Below are positions 1 through 5,297 of a stretch of DNA of 5,728 nt, in pieces. The notes under the pieces were generated by a model, which searched no databases, was not told the origin of the DNA, and saw only the letters and a program-made list of their open reading frames with translations. Source of the stretch: Anaerolineae bacterium (GTDB lineage: Bacteria > Chloroflexota > Anaerolineae > CG2-30-64-16); assembly GCA_025454565.1 (NCBI GenBank), contig JALOOE010000636.1, forward strand, positions 1-5,728, in the 5' to 3' direction. Each line of letters opens with the position of its first letter. Position 1 is the first letter of the stretch. The translations under genes were made by a program, and so were the position numbers.

Positions 1-291
1 TCTCTATTCGAGGGATTTGGGCTGCCAGTGTTGGAAGCCATGGCTTGCGGCACACCGACAATCACGTCGAACGCTTCGTCCCTGCCCGAAGTGGCCGGCG
101 ACGCCGCCCTGCTGATCGACCCTGAGGACGCCGAGGGTCTGGCCGGGGCCATGGCGCACGTCCTGGCTGAGCCGGAAGTGGCGGCGAAGATGCGTGCGGC
201 TGGCCTGCGCCAGGCTGCGCGCTTTTCGTGGGCACGCACCGCCGAGCAGACGGCGGCCGTGTATCGGACCGTCCTGGGAGGCGCACGGTGA
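1..291 (+). CDS. Glycosyltransferase family 4 (GT-B), C-terminal end only
   Basis: Frame 1 is open from the window edge to the TGA at 289-291, giving the last 96 residues of a protein whose start lies outside. It begins with the donor-binding signature of GT4 retaining glycosyltransferases: EGFGLPVLE at visible residues 4-12 matches the E-x7-E motif, followed by AMACGTPTITSNASSLPEV and a GDAALLIDPED stretch, the usual end of the C-terminal Rossmann half. The family moves a sugar from a nucleotide sugar to a growing glycan or lipid at the inner face of the membrane. Donor and acceptor cannot be read from this end. The stop overlaps the GTG start of the next gene by 4 bases (GTGA), so the two are probably translated together and serve the same polysaccharide pathway. 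The valine codon at 28 is internal, not a start. Confidence 0.9.
   Translation, partial: SLFEGFGLPVLEAMACGTPTITSNASSLPEVAGDAALLIDPEDAEGLAGAMAHVLAEPEVAAKMRAAGLRQAARFSWARTAEQTAAVYRTVLGGAR
276..281 (+). promoter_or_regulatory. Ribosome binding site for the GTG start at 288
   Basis: GGGAGG lies 6 bases before GTG 288 and inside the end of the upstream glycosyltransferase gene. It decides the start of the polyprenyl glycosylphosphotransferase: the same frame is open back to 228, but those extra 20 residues are an Arg/Gly-rich read of the upstream gene and have no such site at the right distance. Confidence 0.75.
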
Positions 292-1715
292 AAAGAGATG
301 TGCGCCAGTGGATGCCCTGGGTCTCGATAGCCATCGATGCGCTGCTGATCAACGTCGCGTTCCTGATTGCCTACTGGGTGCGCTACGACCTGCAATGGCT
401 CCGCTTGGTCGATCCGGCGAACAACGTCCCCTATACGGCATACCTGCCGATGGTCTTCTTGCTGACGCTGATCCTGTTGTTGGCGATGCGCCGGGAAGGC
501 GCCTATGATCTCCGCCGCACTCGCCCATTCTTCGACGAATTCTATGGCATCCTGAACGCCACCACGACGGCGATCCTGCTCCTGGTCGTGTTCGTCTTCT
601 TCTATCGTCGTCTCTTTTATTCACGACTGATCTTTATTTATGGCGGAATCCTCATCCTCATCATGTTGACGACGGCCCGCTTGGTGCGCAGGATGATCCT
701 CGCGCGTCTTCGCCAATCCGGCCAGGGGATCGATCGCGTGCTGATCATCGGCGCGGGCGAGGTGGGCCGCGCGGTGATGCGCAACATCATCGCCCAACCC
801 GAATTGGGCTATCAGGTGATTGGCTTCCTCGACGATGATCCAACCAAAAGCAGCACGGACATCGGCCCCATCCGTGCACTGGGGCCGATCGAAAACGTGC
901 TGCAGGTGATCCAGGAACAGCACATCGACCAGATCATGATCACTTTGCCCTGGCAGTATCATCGCAAGACCGTGCGTCTCGTATTGGAGGCTGAAGAAGC
1001 AGGGGTGCGCGCGCGCGTCGTGCCCGATCTGTTCCAGCTCAGCTTGGGCGGCATCGATGTCGAAGCCATCAGCGGCATCCCCCTGATCGGCATCAAACAG
1101 ACGGCGCTGACCGGTTTCAACCTGATCCTCAAACGGACATTCGACCTGCTGTTCACCGTCCCCTTCGTGGTTCTCACGTCGCCGCTTTGGGCGCTGATTG
1201 CTGCCGCCATCAAACTCGATTCGCCCGGCCCGGTGTTCTTTCGGCAGGAGCGCGCCGGCAAGAACGGCAAGCCTTTCCAGGTCTACAAGTTCCGCTCGAT
1301 GTACGTGGGCGCGGAGGCGGAGCAGGCCGCATTGCTGGCGCAAAACGAAGCTTCCGGGCCGATCTTTAAAATCCGCGACGATCCCCGCCGGACGCGCGTG
1401 GGACGGTTCATCCGCCGGACGAGCATCGATGAGCTGCCACAGTTCATCAACGTGCTCCGCGGCGATATGAGCGTGGTCGGGCCGCGGCCCCCGCTTTTCA
1501 GCGAGGTCGCCGAGTATCAAGAATGGCAGCGCAAGCGCCTGGAGATCCAGCCCGGTGTCACCGGATTGTGGCAGGTGAGCGGCCGGAGCGACTTGTCCTT
1601 CGATGAAATGGTGATGCTCGACATCTATTACGGCGAGAATTGGTCGCTGGGCAGCGACATTCGTATCGTGCTCCGCACCGTACCACAGGTGCTCTTCGGT
1701 GATGGAGCGTATTGA
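288..1715 (+). CDS. Polyprenyl sugar-1-phosphate transferase (WcaJ/WbaP-type)
   Basis: This 475-residue protein has the full length and layout of polytopic polyprenyl-phosphate hexose-1-phosphate transferases. They move a sugar phosphate from a UDP-sugar to undecaprenyl phosphate on the cytoplasmic face, the first step of exopolysaccharide or O-antigen units. Visible parts: hydrophobic segments near residues 11-30, 51-67, 92-106 and 114-128; a Rossmann-like CoA_binding_3 domain with GAGEVG at 155-160; a hydrophobic hairpin about 282-309; then the catalytic Bac_transf domain. That domain shows KFRSM (334-338), the DE pair in DELPQ (D381, E382, equivalent to the catalytic Asp-Glu dyad), GDMSVVGPRP (392-401), PGVTGLWQV (422-430) and the closing GDGAY. 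The GTG start at 288 is chosen for its overlap with the upstream stop and its GGGAGG site. The sugar (glucose, galactose or another) is not readable. Family assignment is firm. Confidence 0.95.
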   Translation: MKRDVRQWMPWVSIAIDALLINVAFLIAYWVRYDLQWLRLVDPANNVPYTAYLPMVFLLTLILLLAMRREGAYDLRRTRPFFDEFYGILNATTTAILLLVVFVFFYRRLFYSRLIFIYGGILILIMLTTARLVRRMILARLRQSGQGIDRVLIIGAGEVGRAVMRNIIAQPELGYQVIGFLDDDPTKSSTDIGPIRALGPIENVLQVIQEQHIDQIMITLPWQYHRKTVRLVLEAEEAGVRARVVPDLFQLSLGGIDVEAISGIPLIGIKQTALTGFNLILKRTFDLLFTVPFVVLTSPLWALIAAAIKLDSPGPVFFRQERAGKNGKPFQVYKFRSMYVGAEAEQAALLAQNEASGPIFKIRDDPRRTRVGRFIRRTSIDELPQFINVLRGDMSVVGPRPPLFSEVAEYQEWQRKRLEIQPGVTGLWQVSGRSDLSFDEMVMLDIYYGENWSLGSDIRIVLRTVPQVLFGDGAY

Positions 1716-1721
1716 TATCGC

Positions 1722-1750
1722 CCAGAGGGATTTTGCGAATGGCCCTCTGG
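1722..1750. repeat. Hairpin after the sugar transferase gene, possible weak terminator
   Basis: CCAGAGGG (1722-1729) and CCCTCTGG (1743-1750) form a perfect 8-bp stem. Inside it, ATT (1730-1732) can pair with AAT (1738-1740), leaving a TTGCG loop and a GG bulge. It starts 6 bases after the TGA of the sugar transferase gene. No T-run follows, so it is not a standard intrinsic terminator. It could attenuate read-through or stabilise the upstream mRNA end. Confidence 0.5.
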
Positions 1751-1760
1751 CAGCTAGAAT
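1733..1760 (+). promoter_or_regulatory. Possible sigma70-type promoter before the glycolipid glycosyltransferase
   Basis: TTGCGA (1733-1738, 4 of 6 to TTGACA), a 16-base spacer and TAGAAT (1755-1760, 5 of 6 to TATAAT) stand just before ATG 1778. Transcription would begin near 1767, leaving a leader of about 11 bases, which is short. The -35 lies in the loop of the preceding hairpin. The alternative is read-through from the upstream genes. Confidence 0.3.
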
Positions 1761-1777
1761 AATGGTGGCGAAGAGTC

Positions 1778-2359
1778 ATGATTACTGAAGATAGGTTACC
1801 CCGTATAGCAATCCTGATGGCCCACACCGGCGGTGGGCACTTGAGCGCGGCTCGCAGCCTGGCAGAAGCGCTTGACAATCGGGCGATCATCACGATTATC
1901 AGCCTGGTAGACGACTACGTGGAATTCCCGTGGAATACGTTGTCGATCACCTACGGGCCATGGGTCAACTACGCACCTTGGCTGTATCATCTCTTTTACC
2001 GCGCATTTGATACTCGCCGCCGCGTCGAGGTCACCACTCGTGCCGCCTACCCGCTCGTCCGACGCCAAATCGCGGCCGCATTCGCTCCCGACTGGCCCGA
2101 TATCGTCATCAGCGTCCACCCTCTGCAGATCGTGATCCCCCTGCGTGTGCTGCGCGAGCTTGGCAACCCGGCGCCGTTCGTCACCGTGGTGACCGATCCT
2201 GTGACCCCGCCGCTCGCATGGTTCTGCCCCGAGACGGACCTGACCGTCGTCGCCACCGAGCCGGCGCGTGAGTCTGCAATCGCCTGCGGTGTGTCGCCGG
2301 AACGCGTGCGTGTGCTGGGGCTTCCGGTAGGCATTCTCGGCGATCTGGGGACGGCCTAA
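1778..2359 (+). CDS. MGDG-synthase-like glycosyltransferase, N-terminal half (frameshifted gene)
   Basis: This 193-residue frame is the acceptor-side half of a GT28 diacylglycerol glycosyltransferase of the MGDG synthase / UgtP type, which adds a sugar from a UDP-sugar to a membrane diacylglycerol. The family signature HTGGGHLSAA is at residues 16-25 after a short beta strand (RIAILMA). The middle has the typical aromatic segment before a basic stretch, then an ISVHPLQ motif and FVTVVTD, as in PF06925. It ends with VRVLGLPV, normally the linker into the donor domain, and then runs into a premature TAA at 2357-2359. The sequence that should follow is in the next frame (+1) from about 2331, so the stop is caused by a frameshift. 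ATG 1778 fits the family start; only weak ribosome sites precede it (GGTGG at 1764-1768 or GAAGAG at 1770-1775). Confidence 0.85.
   Translation: MITEDRLPRIAILMAHTGGGHLSAARSLAEALDNRAIITIISLVDDYVEFPWNTLSITYGPWVNYAPWLYHLFYRAFDTRRRVEVTTRAAYPLVRRQIAAAFAPDWPDIVISVHPLQIVIPLRVLRELGNPAPFVTVVTDPVTPPLAWFCPETDLTVVATEPARESAIACGVSPERVRVLGLPVGILGDLGTA
2330..2357 (+). other. Frameshift zone joining the two halves of the glycolipid glycosyltransferase
   Basis: The first frame reads LPV then a foreign tail to TAA 2357-2359. The second frame is closed by TAG at 2328-2330 and from 2331 reads AFSAIWGRPKQAARTQLGLD, which is the expected linker into the donor domain. The switch must therefore lie between 2330 and 2357, most likely near 2330. 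It needs one extra base or two missing bases in this sequence. Known relatives such as B. subtilis UgtP have three residues between the LPV-like motif and the Phe, which favours two missing bases. No homopolymer run is present. Confidence 0.8.
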
Positions 2360-2378
2360 GCAAGCCGCGCGCACACAG

Positions 2379-3011
2379 TTGGGCCTGGACCCCCATCGTC
2401 CGCTCGTTCTGCTGACGGGCGGCGGCGCTGGGATCGGGAAGCTGGTGCCGCTGGCCCGCGCCATCGCCCAGAGACTCGCCAAAGACGCATATCCTGCGCA
2501 AATGGCGATCATTGCGGGGCGCAATCAGGTCATGAAGAAGCAGCTCCAGTCCGAACGCTGGCCGATCCCAGTGAAGGTGCTCGGCTTCGTCGACGATATG
2601 CCCAATTGGCTGGCTGCCGCGGACCTGCTGGTCAGCAAGGCGGGGCCGGGCACCCTCGCCGAGGCGGCCTGCGCCGGTCTGCCCGTCATCGTCACGGGAC
2701 ACATTCCGGGCCAGGAAGATGGGAATGTCACCTGGATCGAACAGCACGGCGCCGGGATCTATGCGCGTGAGCCGCTGCGCGTCGGCGCGCTGGTGAGCGA
2801 ACTGCTGCGGCCAAACAACCCGCTGCTGGCGCACATGGCCGCCCAGTCACACTCGCTGGCGCGCTGTGATGCCTCCGCGCAGATCGCGCAAGCCGTGCTG
2901 GACCTGTATGACGGGCGCAACCGCAATGTAACGCTCACACCGGGACGGCATCTACTGAAGAAGAAACCAACGCTGAAAGATTGGATGGGAGGACTCAGTG
3001 ACCACCGCTAA
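2379..3011 (+). CDS. MGDG-synthase-like glycosyltransferase, C-terminal donor half (frameshifted gene)
   Basis: This is the UDP-sugar-binding half (GT28 C-terminal, MurG-like) of the gene beginning at 1778. The TTG at 2379 is only the first possible start codon; the real coding frame is open back to 2331 and reads into the donor domain without a true start. Visible motifs: LVLLTGGGAGIGK (the glycine-rich turn), VKVLGFVDDMPNWLAAADLLVSKAGPGTLAEA and GLPVIVTGHIPGQEDGN, matching the conserved G-F-x-x-x-M and G-G/P-x-T-x-x-E-A blocks of MurG/MGDG synthases. Joined with the first half it would give about 411 residues, normal for the family. The frame ends at TAA 3009-3011, 14 bases into the next gene. 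If the frameshift is real, the donor half would not be made as an enzyme; if it is an assembly error, this is one intact gene. Confidence 0.85.
   Translation: MGLDPHRPLVLLTGGGAGIGKLVPLARAIAQRLAKDAYPAQMAIIAGRNQVMKKQLQSERWPIPVKVLGFVDDMPNWLAAADLLVSKAGPGTLAEAACAGLPVIVTGHIPGQEDGNVTWIEQHGAGIYAREPLRVGALVSELLRPNNPLLAHMAAQSHSLARCDASAQIAQAVLDLYDGRNRNVTLTPGRHLLKKKPTLKDWMGGLSDHR
2987..2992 (+). promoter_or_regulatory. Ribosome binding site for the GTG start at 2998
   Basis: GGGAGG sits 5 bases before GTG 2998, inside the last codons of the upstream glycosyltransferase. It supports the GTG as the start of the OsmC gene and suggests translation coupled to the upstream gene. Confidence 0.75.
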
Positions 3012-3414
3012 CATCACCTGGGTTGAAGATATGCAGTTCGTGGGATTGGGCGAAACCGGGCACGCGATCGTGATGGATGCATCTGAGACGTCCGGAGGAC
3101 ACAACACAGGTGCGACGCCGATGGAAGTGCTGTTGATGGGCGTGCTGGGCTGCACGGCCATGGATGTCATCAGCATTTTGAAGAAAAAGCGCCAGCCGGT
3201 CAAAGGCTTGAAGATTTTCGCTACCGGCGATCGCGCAGCGGAACATCCGAAATACTACACCAAAATCCATCTGGAATATGTGGCCACCGGTGACGTCGAG
3301 TTGGAGGCGCTGGAGCGCAGCGCCCAACTCTCCGAAGATAAGTATTGCTCGGCCATCGCGACCGTGCGCGGGAAAGCGGAAATCACACGGAGCTGCCGGG
3401 TCGAAAAGGAATAG
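2998..3414 (+). CDS. OsmC/Ohr-family protein (YhfA-like)
   Basis: A 138-residue cytoplasmic protein of the OsmC superfamily, members of which reduce organic or lipid hydroperoxides with a cysteine pair and act as dimers. Key visible features: TGATPMEVLLMGVLGCTAMD (residues 37-56) with Cys52 on the central helix, and SEDKYCSAIATV (112-123) with Cys117, the two redox cysteines at the family spacing. An extra Cys133 lies near the end. The short N-terminus and the TPMEVLL block resemble the YhfA branch, whose substrate is poorly known, more than classical Ohr. The GTG start overlaps the upstream gene by 14 bases, and the next gene starts 2 bases after the TAG. Being next to a thioredoxin-like gene suggests a joint thiol-redox role, but that is inference. 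Confidence 0.92.
   Translation: MTTANITWVEDMQFVGLGETGHAIVMDASETSGGHNTGATPMEVLLMGVLGCTAMDVISILKKKRQPVKGLKIFATGDRAAEHPKYYTKIHLEYVATGDVELEALERSAQLSEDKYCSAIATVRGKAEITRSCRVEKE
3405..3410 (+). promoter_or_regulatory. Ribosome binding site for ATG 3417
   Basis: AAAGGA ends 6 bases before ATG 3417 and lies in the last codons of the OsmC gene. It supports 3417 as the thioredoxin start over the in-frame TTG at 3345, which is buried in the OsmC gene. Confidence 0.6.
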
Positions 3415-3416
3415 GG

Positions 3417-4052
3417 ATGCGTCGCGGATCGGCGCGGGCAGCGGACCAGTCCGTCATCGCACCGCAAGAACAGACCGCGGCGCCCACCGCGAGCGTCGAT
3501 TGGAAGCGCTCGTGGAAGCGCGCGCTGTTTTTCTGGACGCTTGTCGGCCTGAGCCTCGCCACCATCGTCTTTGGCTTGTGGCTCTGGCAGTCAGACCGGC
3601 GCAAGGTCGCGTCTGAATCCAGGCCCGCCGCAGCAGCCATCAAGCCCGCGCCCGACTTCACGCTGCAAACGCTCGACGGCTCGCAGATCCGCCTGAGCGA
3701 CCTGCGGGGCAAGACCGTGCTGCTCAACTTCTGGGCCACCTGGTGCCCGCCGTGCAAGGCCGAGATGCCCGATCTGAACGCGTTGCATCGCGAATATGGC
3801 GAGGCACGCGCGTTTACCGTGTTGGGCATCGACGACGAAGAAGGTCAGGCAGACGTCGCTGCTTTCGCCAAACAGAACGCCATCGCTTTCCCGCTGGCGC
3901 TGGACAGCGATGGCGTCGTGACCTCCGACCGCTACAACGTGCGCGGGCTGCCCACGTCGCTGATTATCGATCGCGACGGCAATATCCGCGATATGTGGAC
4001 CGGACGCATCTCGAAAGAAGCGATGCTGACGAGATTGCAACGGGTATGGTGA
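3417..4052 (+). CDS. Membrane-anchored TlpA/ResA-like thiol-disulfide oxidoreductase
   Basis: This 211-residue protein has a basic N-terminus, one membrane segment (about 36-57, Trp/Leu-rich) and a thioredoxin fold outside the membrane. The fold contains the active site WATWCPPCK with the redox pair Cys110-Pro-Pro-Cys113, preceded by APDFTLQTLDGSQIRLSDLRGK, the usual entry to AhpC/TSA-Redoxin-type TlpA domains. The cis-proline loop is GLPTS (Pro179), followed by LIIDRDGNI. Such proteins reduce or exchange disulfides on exported proteins, for example in cytochrome c maturation. No ccdA/dsbD partner is visible here, so the client is unknown. The start at 3417 is chosen from the AAAGGA site and its position 2 bases after the OsmC stop. 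It is the last gene of the plus-strand block. Confidence 0.92.
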   Translation: MRRGSARAADQSVIAPQEQTAAPTASVDWKRSWKRALFFWTLVGLSLATIVFGLWLWQSDRRKVASESRPAAAAIKPAPDFTLQTLDGSQIRLSDLRGKTVLLNFWATWCPPCKAEMPDLNALHREYGEARAFTVLGIDDEEGQADVAAFAKQNAIAFPLALDSDGVVTSDRYNVRGLPTSLIIDRDGNIRDMWTGRISKEAMLTRLQRVW

Positions 4053-4062
4053 AACGACGAAT

Positions 4063-4133
4063 GACCGAAGACGAAGGACCAATGTGCCCTGAGCTCAAGA
4101 GCTGACTCTGTCCTTCGTCGTTCGTCCTCGGTC
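4063..4133. terminator. Long imperfect inverted repeat between convergent genes
   Basis: GACCGAAGACGAAGGAC (4063-4079) pairs with 4110-4133. GTCCTTC (4110-4116) and GTCCTCGGTC (4124-4133) match 16 of 17 bases once a 7-base bulge, GTCGTTC (4117-4123), is allowed. Without the bulge, GACGAAGGAC/GTCCTTCGTC is a perfect 10-bp stem. The 30-base loop contains a small AGCT-CAAG-AGCT hairpin (4092-4103). It lies 11 bases after the thioredoxin stop and 4 bases from the end of the minus-strand peptidase gene, so it could terminate both transcripts. There is no T-run on either side, so a role as a dispersed intergenic repeat is equally open. Confidence 0.55.
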
Positions 4134-4136
4134 GGT

Positions 4137-4892
4137 TCACGCCTTCGGCGGCAGCAGTCCCAGCGGATTCTGTGGTACGCCGCCGATGCGAATCTCGAAA
4201 TGGACGTGCGGCCCGGTCGAGTTGCCGGTGCTGCCCACCTCGCCCACCAGTCCGGCGCGCGGCAGCCAATCCCCGACATTCGCCCACGCGCCCTTCAGAT
4301 GGCTGTAGTAGGCCCGGCTGCCATCCCCGTGATCGACGATCACCAGAAAGCCATAACCTTCCGGCGACCATTGCCGTAGCACGACCCGACCGGCGCGCGC
4401 AGCATACACCTTGGCTCCGTATGGCGCCCCAAAGTCGATGGCGCGATGACCTGGCCCGTAGCCCTGCGTCACCGTGCCGCGGATCGGCCACGAATAGGCA
4501 AAACCAGCCGGCGGCAGGCCCGGTGGCGCCAGATTGACTTCGAGTCGCCCATGGGGGATGACCAGCCTGGCGCCGGCGCGTGGCTCCTCGCCCGCGGCCA
4601 GCTTGTTCGCCGGGTAATTGACGATGTCGTCAGGAGCGACGCCCCAACGATCCGCCAGACGCGCCACCGTATCGCCGGGCTGCACCGTCACGTACGCACC
4701 CTTGATCGGTAAGATGATCAGCTCGGTGCCGAGGGCCACCGAATCCGGATTCCGGGCCACGGCAGGATTCGACCAGCGAAGCGTGTCCACGTCGATGTCA
4801 TGAGCGGCTGCGATATCCCAGAGGGTATCACCCGACTTGATGCGATAGGTGATAATCTCGCCGCGCAGCGGCGGAACCAGCGGCCCGGCCGG
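4137..4892 (-). CDS. LysM + M23 peptidase, main part (frameshifted from its signal peptide)
   Basis: On the minus strand the frame is open from 4892 to TGA at 4139-4137. The first usable start codon in it is GTG 4790, but that cuts through the first LysM repeat and cannot be the true start. Numbered on the repaired 298-residue protein: LysM 1 about 61-109 (ITYRIKSGDTLWDIA...), LysM 2 about 114-160 (VTVQPGDTVARLADRWGV), and a lysostaphin-type M23 domain about 195-291. The zinc and active-site residues are present: His and Asp of GHRAIDFG (about 196 and 200), the YYSHL histidine (about 245) and GPHVHFEI (about 276 and 278). The family cuts peptidoglycan cross-links or stems; LysM repeats bind the glycan. 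The enzyme would act outside the membrane in cell-wall remodelling. All catalytic residues are kept, so the protein looks functional apart from the frameshift. Confidence 0.9.
   Translation of the reverse strand, partial: PAGPLVPPLRGEIITYRIKSGDTLWDIAAAHDIDVDTLRWSNPAVARNPDSVALGTELIILPIKGAYVTVQPGDTVARLADRWGVAPDDIVNYPANKLAAGEEPRAGARLVIPHGRLEVNLAPPGLPPAGFAYSWPIRGTVTQGYGPGHRAIDFGAPYGAKVYAARAGRVVLRQWSPEGYGFLVIVDHGDGSRAYYSHLKGAWANVGDWLPRAGLVGEVGSTGNSTGPHVHFEIRIGGVPQNPLGLLPPKA
4872..4892 (-). other. Frameshift zone in the LysM-M23 gene
   Basis: Reading from ATG 5032, the signal-peptide frame gives ...AVVFD then an Arg-rich foreign stretch that ends at 4718. The LysM frame is closed by TGA at 4895-4893, and from 4892 it reads PAGPLVPPLRGEIITYRIK. 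The switch must come after the nearby T-run and inside the GC-rich stretch GACCGGCCGGGCC (minus strand). One missing C or G there is enough to join them as ...VVFDRPGPLVPP or ...VVFDPAGPLVPP. A length error in the five-T run alone would not work, because that shift meets the TGA. Confidence 0.8.
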
Positions 4893-5032
4893 TCAAAAAC
4901 CACGGCTTCGTCAGACTCCGGCCCCGAAGGGCGAGCCGATACCGTCGTGGGAACGCCGAGGATCAGAATCGATGACAGAGTCAACCAACAGACTGCCAGC
5001 ACCAGAGCACGCATGGGCCTGGTTTGCGGCAT
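4892..5032 (-). CDS. Signal-peptide segment of the LysM-M23 peptidase gene
   Basis: ATG 5032 opens a 47-codon stretch with a typical Sec signal: Arg-containing start (MPQTRPMR), hydrophobic core about residues 10-29, and a likely signal peptidase site after VSA at 34. A short linker ending AVVFD follows, after which the correct frame is lost. An excellent ribosome site, AGGAG (5043-5039) with a 6-base gap, and an extended -10 promoter upstream make this the real start of the peptidase gene. It has no lipobox, since Cys15 lies in the middle of the hydrophobic core, so a soluble secreted or membrane-tethered protein is expected. As written, translation from here would give a chimeric 104-residue product ending at 4718. 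Confidence 0.8.
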
Positions 5033-5070
5033 ATGCCACTCCTGAAAAGTAGGATATGGGGCACCGGGGC

Positions 5071-5098
5071 ATTATAGCACAGACTAAGCAAATAGCAA
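5071..5098 (-). promoter_or_regulatory. Strong sigma70-type promoter of the LysM-M23 gene
   Basis: On the minus strand: TTGCTA (5098-5093, 4 of 6 to TTGACA), a 16-base spacer ending in TGC, and a perfect TATAAT (5076-5071). The TG at 5079-5078 makes it an extended -10. Transcription would start near 5064, giving a leader of about 30 bases that holds the AGGAG site before ATG 5032. Confidence 0.75.
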
Positions 5099-5112
5099 TT
5101 ACTGGTAATACC
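5098..5112. promoter_or_regulatory. Small dyads at the -35 edge, possible operator
   Basis: ATTAC (5098-5102) and GTAAT (5105-5109) form an inverted repeat with a TG centre, and GGTA-A-TACC (5104-5112) is a second overlapping palindrome. Both abut the -35 of the LysM-M23 promoter. A repressor or activator site is possible, but such short dyads can arise by chance. Confidence 0.25.
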
Positions 5113-5144
5113 CAACCTGCTATGAGGTAAGAACGCACGACCGC

Positions 5145-5174
5145 GGGAATCGATACCCTCACGGGTCATTTCCC
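5145..5174. repeat. Nested hairpin in the divergent intergenic region
   Basis: GGGAA (5145-5149) can pair with TTCCC (5170-5174), enclosing ACCC-TCAC-GGGT (5155-5166). A second hairpin, GGTTCG (5209-5214) with CGAACC (5222-5227), lies downstream. Both precede the proposed SIS promoter, so they would be transcribed only from an unseen upstream start. I see no gene in 5110-5262. Confidence 0.3.
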
Positions 5175-5238
5175 AGGCCGGGGCGGGGCTTGCGACTGCA
5201 TTGTGTATGGTTCGCTTCGCACGAACCGCACGCTCCAT

Positions 5239-5268
5239 TTCTCCGATTTCTGTCCGTTGCGGTAAAAT
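5239..5268 (+). promoter_or_regulatory. Possible promoter of the SIS-domain gene
   Basis: TAAAAT (5263-5268) matches TATAAT at 5 of 6. A poor -35 candidate, TTCTCC (5239-5244), lies 18 bases upstream. The expected start near 5275 would give a leader of about 23 bases containing the AAGGAG ribosome site. The -10 is fair; the -35 is weak. Confidence 0.4.
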
Positions 5269-5297
5269 GTCATGTACGCGTTCATCAAGGAGCAATC

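Noticed and set aside
621..1520. Long 299-residue open frame on the minus strand opposite the sugar transferase gene
   Set aside because: Its translation is rich in His, Asp, Arg and Ala with no domain motif, as expected for an antisense shadow of a GC-rich gene. The plus strand here encodes clear PGT motifs.
1796..2834. Overlapping minus-strand open frames (242 and 217 residues) opposite the glycolipid glycosyltransferase
   Set aside because: Low-complexity Arg/Ala/His composition, no ribosome site or motif; the plus strand carries the recognised domains.
3591..4082. Minus-strand frame of 163 residues opposite the thioredoxin gene
   Set aside because: It is the shadow of the CxxC-containing coding frame and has no recognisable features of its own.
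4885..4900. Programmed -1 frameshift at the five-T run of the LysM-M23 gene
   Set aside because: A -1 slip at the T-run leads directly into TGA (4895-4893), so the frame change must occur later, where no slippery heptamer is present.
5209..5227. GGTTCG...CGAACC stem as the T-arm of a tRNA
   Set aside because: No acceptor, D or anticodon arms can be built around it; it is only a small hairpin.
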